64,000 nucleotides of DNA from Peribacillus loiseleuriae (GCF_001183985.1 NZ_LFZW01000001.1:2848309-2912308); one strand, 5' to 3'; counted from the first letter of the stretch, positions 34,705-44,242 are shown. Notes: a model not told the origin generated them from the sequence alone. Program-made: numbers and translations.

Positions 34705-35691
34705 TTACTTTTCTTCAGGGGCACTTGTTTCTGTAGAACTTTCCTTCCAAGTCTGAACTCCATCATCCTCATCGAATTCGATGATGACGTCTGTAACACC
34801 TCTTTCATTGCTGATTGCTTCAACTAACCTGTCTTTTATATCATCAGCTTCAGCAATCGTAATCGATGCATCCAGTTCCACTTCTAGTTCAACATGAAGA
34901 TGCTCTCCTTCTTTTAATACGGTGATTTCTTGAATGTCTTTTACATCTGGATCCTTAATGACCATATTGCCAATCTTATTACGGATTTCTGCATCAGATT
35001 CTCCGAGTACACCTGCAGCATTATCAAAGAAGACTCTACCAACTACAAAGAACATCATGCCCCCAATCATAACAGAAGCAATCCCTTCTGCTTGAGCAAA
35101 TGCAGTATAATGTGACAGCAGAATTGCCACAATGGCGAGCAATCCTCCAGCTGTAGCAACAAAGTCTTCTAAAAAGACCAATTTTGTTGCTGGTTTCGCT
35201 TTTTTATATGCCCCAAAGCTTTTCGTAACAATCGCAAATCCTTTTGCTTCAATCCCTGTTTCATGAAGTACTTCTTTCATCGCTTTAAATAATACAAACC
35301 CTTCAAGAATTACCGCTACTGAAAGAACAGCAAGATTGATTGCGATCCCAGTTGAATAAGTTGGATGAATGATATGGTGAATCCCTTCCTTAATGGTTTC
35401 ATACGACATGATTCCCACGATAATTACAGCACCCAATAATACCAGGTTGACAAGTCGACCAAAACCTTCTGGAAAACGATCTGTGGGTGCTTTTTTACTT
35501 AGAGCTGAGCCGATAAATACGAAGAATTGATTGGCAGCATCTCCTATACTATGTAACATTTCTGCAAACATCGCGACATTTCCGGTAAGAAAATACGCAA
35601 CTGCTTTTAAGATAGCAATAATTGCGTTAACACAAGCAGCGATAATCGCTGATTTATTACCTTGCTTCAATAATTTAAGCAATTCACTCAT
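34705..35691 (-). CDS. Cation diffusion facilitator family transporter
   Basis: 328 residues with six spans and a cytoplasmic C-terminal domain. TM2 has AEMLHSIGDAANQFFVFIG and TM5 FLEDFVATAGGLLAIVAI; the His/Asp positions correspond to the metal site of CDF exporters, though the first motif is HSxGD rather than the more common HxxxD. The C-terminal domain (EITVLKEGEHLHVELEVEL) is the usual dimerisation fold. It probably exports Zn, Mn or a similar divalent cation. The acidic tail may bind metal. AGAGGA precedes ATG. Confidence 0.85.
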   Translation of the reverse strand: MSELLKLLKQGNKSAIIAACVNAIIAILKAVAYFLTGNVAMFAEMLHSIGDAANQFFVFIGSALSKKAPTDRFPEGFGRLVNLVLLGAVIIVGIMSYETIKEGIHHIIHPTYSTGIAINLAVLSVAVILEGFVLFKAMKEVLHETGIEAKGFAIVTKSFGAYKKAKPATKLVFLEDFVATAGGLLAIVAILLSHYTAFAQAEGIASVMIGGMMFFVVGRVFFDNAAGVLGESDAEIRNKIGNMVIKDPDVKDIQEITVLKEGEHLHVELEVELDASITIAEADDIKDRLVEAISNERGVTDVIIEFDEDDGVQTWKESSTETSAPEEK

Positions 35692-35953
35692 AGGCAGGTT
35701 CCTCTTTCTTATGTAATGGTTAAAGACGAAAATTGGGTCATAGCAGTAGTCTTCCTTCTTTACCTCATATTAAGAATTGTACCCATTTCTGCCTCTCCAC
35801 TAAACATGTCCTACTGCTCATTTAGATCGTTCCACCTTAGTAAACTACCTCTTATGTTTCGAAATTATTCCATCTTACTTATCATAATTCCTATTCCGTT
35901 TAAAGATTTAGTGCGGATTTTGTTAAAAAAATCAATTTAGTGTATTTACATGG

Positions 35954-36676
35954 TTAGTCAACTTCTTTTTTTAATTTTGACGGGTTATTTATCTTATACA
36001 GGATCTCTTTGTTAAATTTCTTATCAACGATTTTACCGTCAAATTCAATTCGGTCGTGTTCTTCTAACTCAAGTTTTTTTAACGTCTTGCTATAGGCACA
36101 CCACGCATCGCCAATAAATAACTCTGATTCTCCGATAATCTGGACATCTTCCAACAGAATCACTTCATCTTCTTCACCAGTGAAATGATTCATTTTCACA
36201 GTAAATTCTTTGATTTTTGCGGTGAAGTGAACTTTATCTTCAGGTAGCGCTAATTTGGGTTTCTTTTCTTTTTTTGATTTTTTTTCTTTAGGCTTCGATG
36301 CTTTTTCAGGAACAATTTCTTCAACTAGCGCTTCAATGGTGTCCTTCGTAATTTCAATTGCTGTTTCATAAACAGTACCACTCAACAATTCCTTGCCGAA
36401 GCTGTTACTTTGCATTTCCTTCAAATAGGCTGGATGGATACAGCTTAGTGAACCATCTTCAAATTCAACAACAATCGTGTTAAAACCATTCGAGTATACC
36501 TGGAAACCTACAAGCTTTACTTTCCCTTGATAATGGGACGTTTTATACCACAGTTCATCTTTAATCGACCTAGCGGTAAATAAACTCCATTCTAAGCCTT
36601 TTTCAATATATTCTTCCCTATTTTCAAAAGTTAAAATCTCGCCAACAGGCGGGATTTTATATACAGCATTTGCCAA
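35954..36676 (-). CDS. Hypothetical protein with Lys-rich linker
   Basis: About 240 residues from a TTG start (ANAVYKIPPVGEILTF), chosen because AGGAG lies 8 nt before it; a GTG at 36685 immediately touching that site is the alternative. An N-terminal domain (to about residue 125) is joined by a Lys/Glu/Pro linker (KASKPKEKKSKKEKKPK) to a C-terminal domain with VHFTAKIKEFTVKMNHFTGE and RIEFDGKIVDKKFNKEI, possibly beta-barrel. I do not recognise it. Soluble, cytosolic. Confidence 0.7.
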   Translation of the reverse strand: MANAVYKIPPVGEILTFENREEYIEKGLEWSLFTARSIKDELWYKTSHYQGKVKLVGFQVYSNGFNTIVVEFEDGSLSCIHPAYLKEMQSNSFGKELLSGTVYETAIEITKDTIEALVEEIVPEKASKPKEKKSKKEKKPKLALPEDKVHFTAKIKEFTVKMNHFTGEEDEVILLEDVQIIGESELFIGDAWCAYSKTLKKLELEEHDRIEFDGKIVDKKFNKEILYKINNPSKLKKEVD

Positions 36677-36792
36677 ACAAAACACTCCTCTGAATCTTCT
36701 TTTTATCAGTTTATCAAAATCTCAAGATAATTAACAACAGTGAGTAACTTCGGTAAGAAAATGTGCTGAGACTTTTAAGTTTCTTATACCAT

Positions 36793-36928
36793 AAAAAAGT
36801 GAGGATGGCCCATTAGTAAAGTGGCAGACTCCGCAACTATTACATACAGTTTAAATAAAGTGTAAGTAACCAATTAACTGTATGATACGTGCTGGATCAG
36901 ACCCTTTTAGGACATCCTCACTTTTTTG
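36793..36928 (-). repeat. Dispersed hairpin repeat family B, copy 4 (3' end of ABC exporter)
   Basis: Outer 15-bp perfect arms (AAAAAAGTGAGGATG and CATCCTCACTTTTTT) enclose a core with CAGACTCCGCAACTATTACA, a paired CAGTTTAAATA/AATTAACTG region and GGATCAGACCCTTTTAGGAC. It begins about 4 bp after the stop at 36931 and ends in T6, making it a ready terminator. Confidence 0.8.
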
Positions 36929-36930
36929 TT

Positions 36931-38646
36931 TTATCTTTGGAACTGAACGTGGTGTAAGTTAGCGAATATTCCACCTTGTTCAATCAACTCATCATGCTTC
37001 CCTTGCTCTGCAATTCCTTCTTCGGTAACAACTACTATTCGATTAGCGTTACGAATCGTCGCTAGCCTGTGAGCAATAACTAAAGTCGTTCTATTCACAG
37101 CAAGCTCCGTCAACGCTTCTTGAATAATCATCTCAGTCTCTGTATCCAATGCCGACGTGGCTTCATCAAGGATTAAAATTGGGGGATTTTTCAAGAACAT
37201 CCGCGCAATTGCAATCCGTTGTTTCTGTCCGCCAGATAATTTTAGACCACGCTCACCAATTTGGGTTTCGTAACCATCTGGAAGACCTGCAACAAAGCTT
37301 TCAAGATGTGCCTTTTTTGCGGCATCATGAATTTGTTCGTCTGTAGCACCTAGCATTCCATACGCAATGTTTTCTTTCAATGTTCCTGTAAACAAAAACA
37401 CATCTTGCTGCACTATTCCAATTTGTGATCGTAGTGATTGCTTTGTCATCTCCCTAATATCAATCCCGTCGATTTTAATGCTACCTTTTGTAACATCGTA
37501 GAATCTTGGAATCAAGGAGCAAATGGTGGTTTTTCCAGCACCAGATGGACCAACAAAGGCAACGGTTTCACCAGCTTGTATGGTCAAATCAATCTCGTTC
37601 AATACCGTTCTTTTGTCATCATAACCAAAGCTGACATTTGAAAATGAGATGTCGCCTTGTAACGACGCAACATTCTCTGCACCCTTCTGATCTTGTACAT
37701 CTGGATTGACATCAAGAAGTTCGGTAAATCGCTTAAAGCCAGCCATCCCTTTTGGATACAACTCCATCAAGGCACTGATTTTATCCACAGGTTTAAATAA
37801 CACATTCACATATAAGACAAACCCTACCATTTGACCGTACGATAAACGGTTTTCATATACTAACCAAGCACCGACTACCAATACGGCAAGAGTCATGAAG
37901 CGAGTCATCATGTATATTCCCGATGAGCTGAAGGACATCACTTTATAGCCACTTAGCTTTGCTCTTCTGAATTTTTTGTTATTGACTGCGAATCGATCCA
38001 TTTCATATTTTTCATTTGTAAAAGATTGAACTACACGTACACCTGATACACTGTCTTCCACACGTGCATTCACATCCGCCACTTCCGTATACATCTGCTT
38101 CCAGGCTTTGTTCATTTTCATATTACTGAATATAATTAGCACAACAAGAAACGGTATAATACATACTGTCACAAGTGCAAGTTGAATATTAATTGTCATC
38201 ATAATCCAAAAAGCACCGAAGAAGGTCATAACCGCAATGAATAAATCCTCTGGTCCGTGATGGGCAAGCTCGCCGATATCAAATAAATCATTTGTAATCC
38301 GACTCATGATATGTCCTGTTTTCGTATTATCAAAAAATTTAAAAGATTGCTTCTGTACATGTTGAAACAGTTGCTGACGCATATCTGTTTCGATATTGAT
38401 TCCGAGCATATGTCCCCAATAGTTCACAATATACTGCAATAACGTACTGATTATGTACAGCACTAATAATCCAACACTTACGGTTACGATCGTTGGCCAA
38501 TCTTCGCCAGGAAGCAAACTATCAATGAACCATTGAACAGCAAGCGGAAAGGCCAATTCAAGTAAAGCCACGATAACTGCGCAACTAAAATCAATCATAA
38601 ACAAACGTCGATGTGGCTTATAATAAGAATAAAAACGTCGAATCAT
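36931..38646 (-). CDS. ABC exporter, fused membrane and ATPase domains
   Basis: 571 residues. Six-TM exporter domain (to about 320) with FFDNTKTGHIMSRITNDLFD in the coupling region, then an ATPase: Walker A GPSGAGKTT (about 362-370), Q-loop VQQDVFLFTGT, signature LSGGQKQRIAIARM, Walker B ILILDEATSALDTETE and H-loop VIAHRLATI. It works as a homodimer or with a half-transporter not seen nearby; MsbA/YfiB-like lipid or drug export is inferred only by class. Confidence 0.88.
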   Translation of the reverse strand: MIRRFYSYYKPHRRLFMIDFSCAVIVALLELAFPLAVQWFIDSLLPGEDWPTIVTVSVGLLVLYIISTLLQYIVNYWGHMLGINIETDMRQQLFQHVQKQSFKFFDNTKTGHIMSRITNDLFDIGELAHHGPEDLFIAVMTFFGAFWIMMTINIQLALVTVCIIPFLVVLIIFSNMKMNKAWKQMYTEVADVNARVEDSVSGVRVVQSFTNEKYEMDRFAVNNKKFRRAKLSGYKVMSFSSSGIYMMTRFMTLAVLVVGAWLVYENRLSYGQMVGFVLYVNVLFKPVDKISALMELYPKGMAGFKRFTELLDVNPDVQDQKGAENVASLQGDISFSNVSFGYDDKRTVLNEIDLTIQAGETVAFVGPSGAGKTTICSLIPRFYDVTKGSIKIDGIDIREMTKQSLRSQIGIVQQDVFLFTGTLKENIAYGMLGATDEQIHDAAKKAHLESFVAGLPDGYETQIGERGLKLSGGQKQRIAIARMFLKNPPILILDEATSALDTETEMIIQEALTELAVNRTTLVIAHRLATIRNANRIVVVTEEGIAEQGKHDELIEQGGIFANLHHVQFQR

Positions 38647-38809
38647 TTATCAAATCTCCTTTCCTATAATACTAGAATTATAGAACCAGCACAGGAAATA
38701 AACAAGTGCTCTAAATATATAGAATAATACTCTTACTACTGGTGTAGCCTCCGATTTTATCGCCTTTAGTTTGGCTTTTGTTAGAAATATTGATGTAGAT
38801 TAATAAAAA

Positions 38810-38847
38810 TGTCCCTAAGAAAATTATACCTCTTAGGGACATTTTTT
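38810..38847 (-). terminator. Terminator of the MBL-fold hydrolase gene
   Basis: An 11-bp perfect stem (TGTCCCTAAGA/TCTTAGGGACA, 10-nt loop) followed by TTTTTATT on the minus strand. Confidence 0.85.
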
Positions 38848-38867
38848 CGGTTTCAACCTGCTACTAT

Positions 38868-39713
38868 TTAAAAGCCGTTCACATAAAATTCTACAGTTTC
38901 TAATTCTTCACCACTTAATACTCTTGCAAGTACTTGCGAAAGTTCTTGTTCAATGTTTTGTTTATTTCCTTTATGTTTTTTAGTAAGCTGTGCTGAAAGC
39001 TTCATGAAGGACAACTGTTTTTGGAATTCTTCCTTTGTTAATGGAGATTGATGATGAGAGAGAAAAATGGTCTCTGCCTCAAAGGATTCTAATTTCTGTA
39101 CGAGCTGTAATGATTTTTCCACCGTATAATTCCATTTTTCCGCATATAGATTAGCATATAAACAATCGCCTAGAAATAAAACCTTTTCTTCAGGCAGATA
39201 GATAATCGTCGAATCTTCAGCATGATCTCCACCGACATGCTCGATCATACATGTAACACCACCAAGATTAATTTGCAGCGTTTTGTCAAAAATAAGTTGA
39301 GGTATTGGAATGACGATATCTCGTTCATTGCCTAATTCTAGCTTTATTGCATCTGCACAAAATGGAATTTCAGTTCCAGCTTCAACTCGCTCATCCAAGG
39401 ATGAGTCTTCCCAAGATAAAGTTTGCATCTTTTTAAGATTTTCTGCTGTTTTTTGTTGCGCGATGACCGGGCTCTTGATTTCATTTAAACCAAAAACATG
39501 ATCCCAATCTGAATGGGTAAGAACAAGATAATCACCTTTTACGCCCTGGTTTGCTAATTGTTCTTGAAACAATTTTGCATGATTCACAGAATTTCCCGCA
39601 TCAATCAATAGCGTTTGTTGATCTCCTACAACCGCAGCCAAAACCGGGCGGTCTGTTTTTTGAACAGGTGTTAAATAAAGAAATCGTTCCGAAAGTTTAA
39701 CTAATTTTTGCAT
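38868..39713 (-). CDS. Metallo-beta-lactamase-fold hydrolase
   Basis: 281 residues from ATG 39713 (MQKLVKLSERFLYL), where AGGAGT lies 7 nt upstream; an upstream in-frame start at 39773 lacks a site. Metal motif LTHSDWDHVFG (HxxxDH), a later histidine in EHVGGDHAEDS, aspartate in VLFLGDCLYAN and final LSHHQSPL. Generic hydrolase; substrate unknown. A family B hairpin lies upstream in the promoter-side gap. Confidence 0.85.
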   Translation of the reverse strand: MQKLVKLSERFLYLTPVQKTDRPVLAAVVGDQQTLLIDAGNSVNHAKLFQEQLANQGVKGDYLVLTHSDWDHVFGLNEIKSPVIAQQKTAENLKKMQTLSWEDSSLDERVEAGTEIPFCADAIKLELGNERDIVIPIPQLIFDKTLQINLGGVTCMIEHVGGDHAEDSTIIYLPEEKVLFLGDCLYANLYAEKWNYTVEKSLQLVQKLESFEAETIFLSHHQSPLTKEEFQKQLSFMKLSAQLTKKHKGNKQNIEQELSQVLARVLSGEELETVEFYVNGF

Positions 39714-39822
39714 GTTGTTCACTCCTTGTTGTAAAAAGCCATAGTACTTAGTGGAATATTGAGAGATATTCAATTTGTCTAAAATGGAATGGATTCATTC
39801 ACGCTCATCCTGATGAAGCTGT

Positions 39823-39940
39823 CCCATAACGAAAGGATCAGATCTCGTATCTACAATAAATCGGTTAAGTTCCGAGTAAATACCAACAAAAGGGTATATA
39901 GAGTCTGACGTTATAGACCCTTTAGGATATTCCTCTCTCA
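39823..39940 (+). repeat. Dispersed hairpin repeat family B, copy 5
   Basis: Starts GCTGTCCCATAACGAAAGGA, contains CTACAATAAATCGGTTAAG and GGGTATATAGAGTCTGAC, and ends GACCCTTTAGGATATTCCTC. It is nearly identical at its left end to copy 1 at 21 kb. Confidence 0.75.
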
Positions 39941-39990
39941 CTTATTAAAAATGTCCTATTTATTGTACAACAACTAAAGGCGGTATTAAC

Positions 39991-40098
39991 ATGAATTTCG
40001 AGGAAAATGATACATTCTTTTTAAGCTTATTGAAAACATTGCTTTACATTTTATATTCCCCCACATTTGTCGATAAAAAAACTGAGGTTTTTTATTAG
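39991..40098 (+). CDS. Possible 35-residue small ORF
   Basis: ATG at 39991 behind AAAGGCGG (7 nt spacing) encodes MNFEENDTFFLSLLKTLLYI and YSPTFVDKKTEVFY. A hydrophobic centre suggests a membrane-associated peptide. Unsupported by homology or terminator; it may be chance. Confidence 0.3.
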   Translation: MNFEENDTFFLSLLKTLLYILYSPTFVDKKTEVFY

Positions 40099-40254
40099 AT
40101 GGTGTTCTTATCGTTTTAAATTATCAAGATCATTTCTATTTTTCACCTATTGACGAAGTCCATATAGAATAATTCAAAACCCATAAATGATATAAAGAAG
40201 CCGACAATACTAATAAGTTTGTGAAATGACTTAAAATTTTTCAAAAGTAATGTT

Positions 40255-40288
40255 GTCCCATAATTAAAGGTTCGGATCTATTTGGGAC
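40255..40288 (-). repeat. Family B end fragment acting as hairpin after the GH18 gene
   Basis: GTCCCA (40255-40260) and TGGGAC (40283-40288) enclose AAAGGTTCGGATC, the left-end words of family B without its core. It lies 5 bp after the stop at 40294. Confidence 0.55.
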
Positions 40289-40293
40289 TATTT

Positions 40294-41559
40294 CTATTTT
40301 AAAACAAGTATATTATTATTCATGTACACCCAATTCTGCGGAAATGACAATCCGATATGCCAAAAAGTTGTCCCGGCTAAGCGATAGCCGTCAATCATCT
40401 CATATTTAGCTGTTATACTCCGAATATCTTCAAACCAGACCGTATGCTGATTTCCACCTTCCAAATATGTGTACCTGGGGGAAGCTGCAGCTTGATTGTA
40501 CTTAATTTCACTCCATTTAACAATGGCCTGATTTTGAGCATTTTTTACTGAAGTAGCCGTGGTAATATTACTTGGAACAATCCAATCATACGCATACAAC
40601 GGGATAGCAGCTTGAAGCTTCATTGATGGGATATTGGCAAGTCCATACCGCAATACTTGAGCCATCCACCATAGTGGGGAAATGGGATTCGGCGGACCTG
40701 TTGGATAGCCATAATCAATTGTCATAATCGCGACAAGGTCGGCCACCTCCCCAATTGCGCGATAATCGTGTCCTCCGACAATGCGATTTGAAAAATTATC
40801 TTCCGTTTTCGAATGAACATTAACATGAAGGATACGTGTACCGAGTGCAGCTTTCAATTCTCTAAGTAATAATACATAATCTCCACGTCTTGCTGGCGGG
40901 ATAAATTCAAGGTCCATACTTACACCGCTATACCCCTTTTCCTCAATGAAAATCATCATGCTTCTTACTAAATTGGTACGATAGATTGAACTTTCTAACA
41001 CAGTCCCAACCAATTCAGCATTAAAATTGCCATCTTGAAAATTCCGAATCATCAAAAGCGGTTTAACTCCGACTTGTTTACATTTCGCAACAAGTGCATC
41101 GTCATCTCCATCGACATAGGCATTGCCTTCGTTTGTAAAGGAGTATGCGACAATCGCTAAATATGTCAGTTGATAGGCATGCTGTTCAAGATTGGTAAAA
41201 ACCGAACCTCCGCTAACTGGAAATGCAAAACCAAGTGTGATCAGCCTATTTTTATATGGAGAAGGAATTTTAATCCTTCGATTAATTTGAAGATTATACG
41301 GGTCAATATTTGGATTGGCTTGCATGATAGCCTGCACGCTCGTACCGTACACGTTTGCTATTTCATATAATGTATCTCTAGGTTTAATATAATACAGTCG
41401 ATTCCTTAATGTAGTTTCTGGGATATCAAGCGCCAGGCCAGGTACGATTGCCGTGCTTGAGACCAAACCATTTATATTCATAAGACTTGTTATATCAATC
41501 TTATACATGAGGGAAATTGACCATATTGTGTCACCGGTTTTCACCACATGGATTGCCAT
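40294..41559 (-). CDS. LysM-GH18 peptidoglycan glucosaminidase, SleL/YaaH-like spore enzyme
   Basis: 421 residues: LysM 1 (about 2-47, HVVKTGDTIWSISLMYKID), LysM 2 (about 54-98, YYIKPRDTLYEIANVYGTS) and a glycoside hydrolase 18 barrel. The catalytic strand is GVSMDLEFIPP, whose Glu is the expected acid; the rest of the DxxDxDxE motif is reduced, as in SleL. No signal peptide, in keeping with spore enzymes assembled in the mother cell. It would cleave cortical fragments during germination. B. subtilis paralogues are YaaH, YdhD and YvbX; which one this matches is unclear. Confidence 0.88.
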   Translation of the reverse strand: MAIHVVKTGDTIWSISLMYKIDITSLMNINGLVSSTAIVPGLALDIPETTLRNRLYYIKPRDTLYEIANVYGTSVQAIMQANPNIDPYNLQINRRIKIPSPYKNRLITLGFAFPVSGGSVFTNLEQHAYQLTYLAIVAYSFTNEGNAYVDGDDDALVAKCKQVGVKPLLMIRNFQDGNFNAELVGTVLESSIYRTNLVRSMMIFIEEKGYSGVSMDLEFIPPARRGDYVLLLRELKAALGTRILHVNVHSKTEDNFSNRIVGGHDYRAIGEVADLVAIMTIDYGYPTGPPNPISPLWWMAQVLRYGLANIPSMKLQAAIPLYAYDWIVPSNITTATSVKNAQNQAIVKWSEIKYNQAAASPRYTYLEGGNQHTVWFEDIRSITAKYEMIDGYRLAGTTFWHIGLSFPQNWVYMNNNILVLK

Positions 41560-41609
41560 TTCTCCACCTCATTCCTATTTTCCCTGTTTAATTACTTTAA
41601 CCATACAGA

Positions 41610-41720
41610 CTAAGTTCGTCATATCTTTTGGCCCTTGGCTTGACCCACGTTTCGTACGGGTCACTCTTACAGATAATAGGAAACTTCTATTAGTGAGCGC
41701 TTTTTCAATCCTCCACTGAT
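41610..41720 (-). repeat. Dispersed repeat family A, copy 3
   Basis: On the minus strand: CTAACCATCAGTGGAGGATTG, here shown in part, then GCTCACTAATAGAAGTTTCC, the two halves of the family A 3' hairpin, followed by GTGACCCGTACG. Confidence 0.6.
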
Positions 41721-41877
41721 GGTTAGTTAAACCGGGATGAAAATTTTATTTAATACTAGTTTATGGGGTTCTTTGGTCTGGTTATGTCTTTTTCAAAAAA
41801 ATTATGTTTTTTTGAAACCTATTCCTGGAATAAAACGTCTATTATAATGGGAGTAACTTTTTATTAGGAGGATATAA

Positions 41878-42183
41878 ATGCGTACTTTGAAGATTCTAAG
41901 TTTATTTTTTCTTCTTTTGGCTTGCTTTGTAACTTCATTCGATGCAAAGCCGCAGCTAAACAAAGGGGCATTGTATACTAGTAATGAATCCATAAAGGCT
42001 ACACTGCCCTTCCTGGGATATGTCATGAGTAACAAAGACGCCTATTACAAATGCGTTGTTACCCATAACATTTCATGTAGAAGTAAAGAAAATCTCATTG
42101 AGCACTCGATTGATTCGTATGATATAAATACATACAGAGAAGTCCAAACTCTCCATTCAATCATCATGGAATATGAAAAATGA
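41878..42183 (+). CDS. Small secreted hypothetical protein
   Basis: 101 residues. A basic start (MRTLKILS) and hydrophobic core LFFLLLACFVTSF suggest a signal peptide cleaved near SFDAKP. The mature part has two cysteines (YYKCVVTHNISCRS), which could form a disulfide. AGGAGG lies 6 nt before ATG and TATAAT about 35 bp before the gene. A strong terminator overlaps its stop codon, so it is a single-gene unit. Not recognised. Confidence 0.65.
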   Translation: MRTLKILSLFFLLLACFVTSFDAKPQLNKGALYTSNESIKATLPFLGYVMSNKDAYYKCVVTHNISCRSKENLIEHSIDSYDINTYREVQTLHSIIMEYEK

Positions 42184-42207
42184 ATGGAGAGTTTGGACGC
42201 TATTTTT
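42142..42207 (+). terminator. Terminator overlapping the end of the secreted-protein gene
   Basis: An 18-bp perfect stem (42142-42159 with 42181-42198) whose 5' arm is coding and whose 3' arm begins with the TGA stop codon; followed by GCTATTTTT. Confidence 0.85.
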
Positions 42208-42239
42208 GATAGGGATGGATTATCCTTATTTTTTGGTAG

Positions 42240-42995
42240 TTATGTTATTAACTCTTTTATATCGTAAAATTTCCCATTGTCCAATTCTTTTTCATGTAGT
42301 AACTCAAGTAAGATATTTGCAACAAAATCAGGTGTCCTTAGTATTCCCTTTTCCTTATAATCATGAAATTTGGCAGAATCAGCAAAATCAGTCTCATTTG
42401 CAGATCGGATCACTTTTTGCATATTCGTATCCATCACACCAGGAGAAAATGATATCACGTACGCGGGATTTTCCTCTCTCAGCTGTTCAGCTCCAGCAAC
42501 TCTCGTATACATTTCAAGACCGGCTTTCGAACTACAATACGCGCCCCAGCCTTCATAAGGATTCTTTGCTGCCCCACTTGAGATATTGACAACCACTTTC
42601 TTATTCTTGTATCCTTTTGTTCTTTTTAAAAATGTATCCATTAGAATCGCCGGAGCCAGGTAATTCAATTTTGCATGTAAAATAAATACTTCCGGATCTA
42701 GTTCTCCAATTCGTTTTATCGGTTCAACCATGCCAGCGTTATTAATGAAATACAACTCATCTTCATCATTGTTAAAATGAGAAATAATGTCATCCATGAC
42801 TCTTTCTAAATGATTTGTTTCAGTCAAATCTGCGGTAACGAACGTTAGATCTTCGTTATTTTCCACTTCTTTATCATTCGATTTTGAAACAAATGTTCTT
42901 GCAACTAATATACATCGGAAACCCTTTTCGAGGCATTGCTCCGCCAATGCAGCACCAAGTCCCTTAGAAGCTCCTGTAATAATAAATGTTTTCAT
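42240..42995 (-). CDS. yueD: Short-chain dehydrogenase, YueD/benzil-reductase-like
   Basis: 251 residues. NADP-binding TGASKGLGAALAEQC with arginine ARTF, NNAGM, and catalytic NISSG...YCSSKAG (Ser-Tyr-Lys). Overall resembles the sepiapterin-reductase-like (S)-benzoin-forming benzil reductase YueD of bacilli. Natural substrate unknown. AGGAGGGGG precedes ATG. Confidence 0.82.
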   Translation of the reverse strand: MKTFIITGASKGLGAALAEQCLEKGFRCILVARTFVSKSNDKEVENNEDLTFVTADLTETNHLERVMDDIISHFNNDEDELYFINNAGMVEPIKRIGELDPEVFILHAKLNYLAPAILMDTFLKRTKGYKNKKVVVNISSGAAKNPYEGWGAYCSSKAGLEMYTRVAGAEQLREENPAYVISFSPGVMDTNMQKVIRSANETDFADSAKFHDYKEKGILRTPDFVANILLELLHEKELDNGKFYDIKELIT

Positions 42996-43068
42996 GCTCC
43001 CCCTCCTTTTTCTTAATTATTGTACAAAAAAAAGGAGCTTCGGTACATTTTTATGATTCTTGAACATG

Positions 43069-43105
43069 AAAACACCTGGAAATCAGTACGAAAACCAGGC
43101 GTTTT
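43069..43105 (-). terminator. Terminator of the AI-2E family gene
   Basis: AAAACACCTGG and CCAGGCGTTTT arms (15-nt loop, one mismatch), T-rich on the minus strand, 10 bp after the stop. Confidence 0.7.
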
Positions 43106-43114
43106 ATAAAAAAG

Positions 43115-44242
43115 TCATTCAATTATAGGTGGAGCTGAGTCTGGATTTTCATTTTCAGTACGTCTTTTTAAGCGAATGAATTTAACAATATTTAACACAA
43201 TCGTTTTAATGACGGAATAAGTAGGAATAGCAAGAATCATCCCTAAAATTCCAGCCAGATTACCCGCTACGAGCAACACAAAGATAATCGTCAACGGGTG
43301 TGTATTTAATTTCTTCCCTATAACAAGCGGAGAGATAAGATTACTATCAAGCTGCTGAACAATAATAACAACTATTATTACAATTCCCGCTTGAATCGGT
43401 GAATCAATCAATCCTACAATGACGGCAGGTGCTGCTCCCAAAAACGGGCCGACATAGGGAATAATGTTAGTCAGTGCCCCGATTAAGGCCAAGACAATGG
43501 CATATGGAAGATCAATGATTAAATAGCCGATAAATGTTGCTGCCCCGACAAACAGACAAACTAAGAACTGTCCTTGAATATAAGTGGACAATGTTGCTGC
43601 TGTTTCACCTAGTAAAGTAATCCCTTCACGTCGATAATGAGCTGGAATGAATTTTGCAATCGCATGGGGGAATTTATGTCCATCCTTCAGCATATAAAAC
43701 AGAACGAAAGGTACCGTAACGATTGTTAATGTAATATTCGTTACGACGCTGAATACCGAAGATAAACTGGTGCTTAAGTAACTAGGTAAGTCTTTCACAA
43801 AATTTATTAATGATGTTTCCATCTTATCTAGTGATACATAATTTTGATTCAACAACCATTGATATTGCTTAGAGGCAAGGAAATTATCGAAAAATTCTCG
43901 ACCTTGACCAATATATTCTGGCAAATTATTCACCAAGTCTGTGATTTGTTTAGTTAATGCTGGTCCAATTAGACTGCTCAATATGGCAATAATCCCCACA
44001 AACAAGACAAAAATCAATAAGATTGCTAAGCCTTTTGGTACTCTTTGATTCGTCAAAAAAATGACCACTGGATTGAAAATAAAGTATAAAAAGCCCGCGA
44101 TTAAGATTGGGAAAAACAATGTAGTAGTAAAGATTACGATCGGCTCAAACAAAAAAGAGATTTTTGTGGAAACGAAAATCAAAAGAGCCATTAATAATAA
44201 CTGTAAAGTCCAAAATTGTAATTTTGACTTCGATTTAAACAA
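43115..44242 (-). CDS. yueF: AI-2E/YueF family membrane transporter
   Basis: 375 residues from a TTG start at 44242 (MFKSKSKLQFWTL), chosen because GGAGGG lies 6 nt before it; an upstream in-frame TTG at 44269 has no such site. About seven or eight spans; the conserved C-terminal block is ALIGALTNIIPYVGPFLGAAPA and QQLDSNLISPLVIGKKLNTHP. Family members export varied solutes, including Na+(Li+)/H+ exchange in some bacilli; AI-2 export is not implied. Adjacent to the YueD-like gene, as in B. subtilis. Confidence 0.85.
   Translation of the reverse strand: MFKSKSKLQFWTLQLLLMALLIFVSTKISFLFEPIVIFTTTLFFPILIAGFLYFIFNPVVIFLTNQRVPKGLAILLIFVLFVGIIAILSSLIGPALTKQITDLVNNLPEYIGQGREFFDNFLASKQYQWLLNQNYVSLDKMETSLINFVKDLPSYLSTSLSSVFSVVTNITLTIVTVPFVLFYMLKDGHKFPHAIAKFIPAHYRREGITLLGETAATLSTYIQGQFLVCLFVGAATFIGYLIIDLPYAIVLALIGALTNIIPYVGPFLGAAPAVIVGLIDSPIQAGIVIIVVIIVQQLDSNLISPLVIGKKLNTHPLTIIFVLLVAGNLAGILGMILAIPTYSVIKTIVLNIVKFIRLKRRTENENPDSAPPIIE

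Noticed and set aside
42173..42589. 138-codon plus-strand ORF
   Set aside because: Starts inside the terminator of the secreted-protein gene and is antisense to the YueD-like dehydrogenase.
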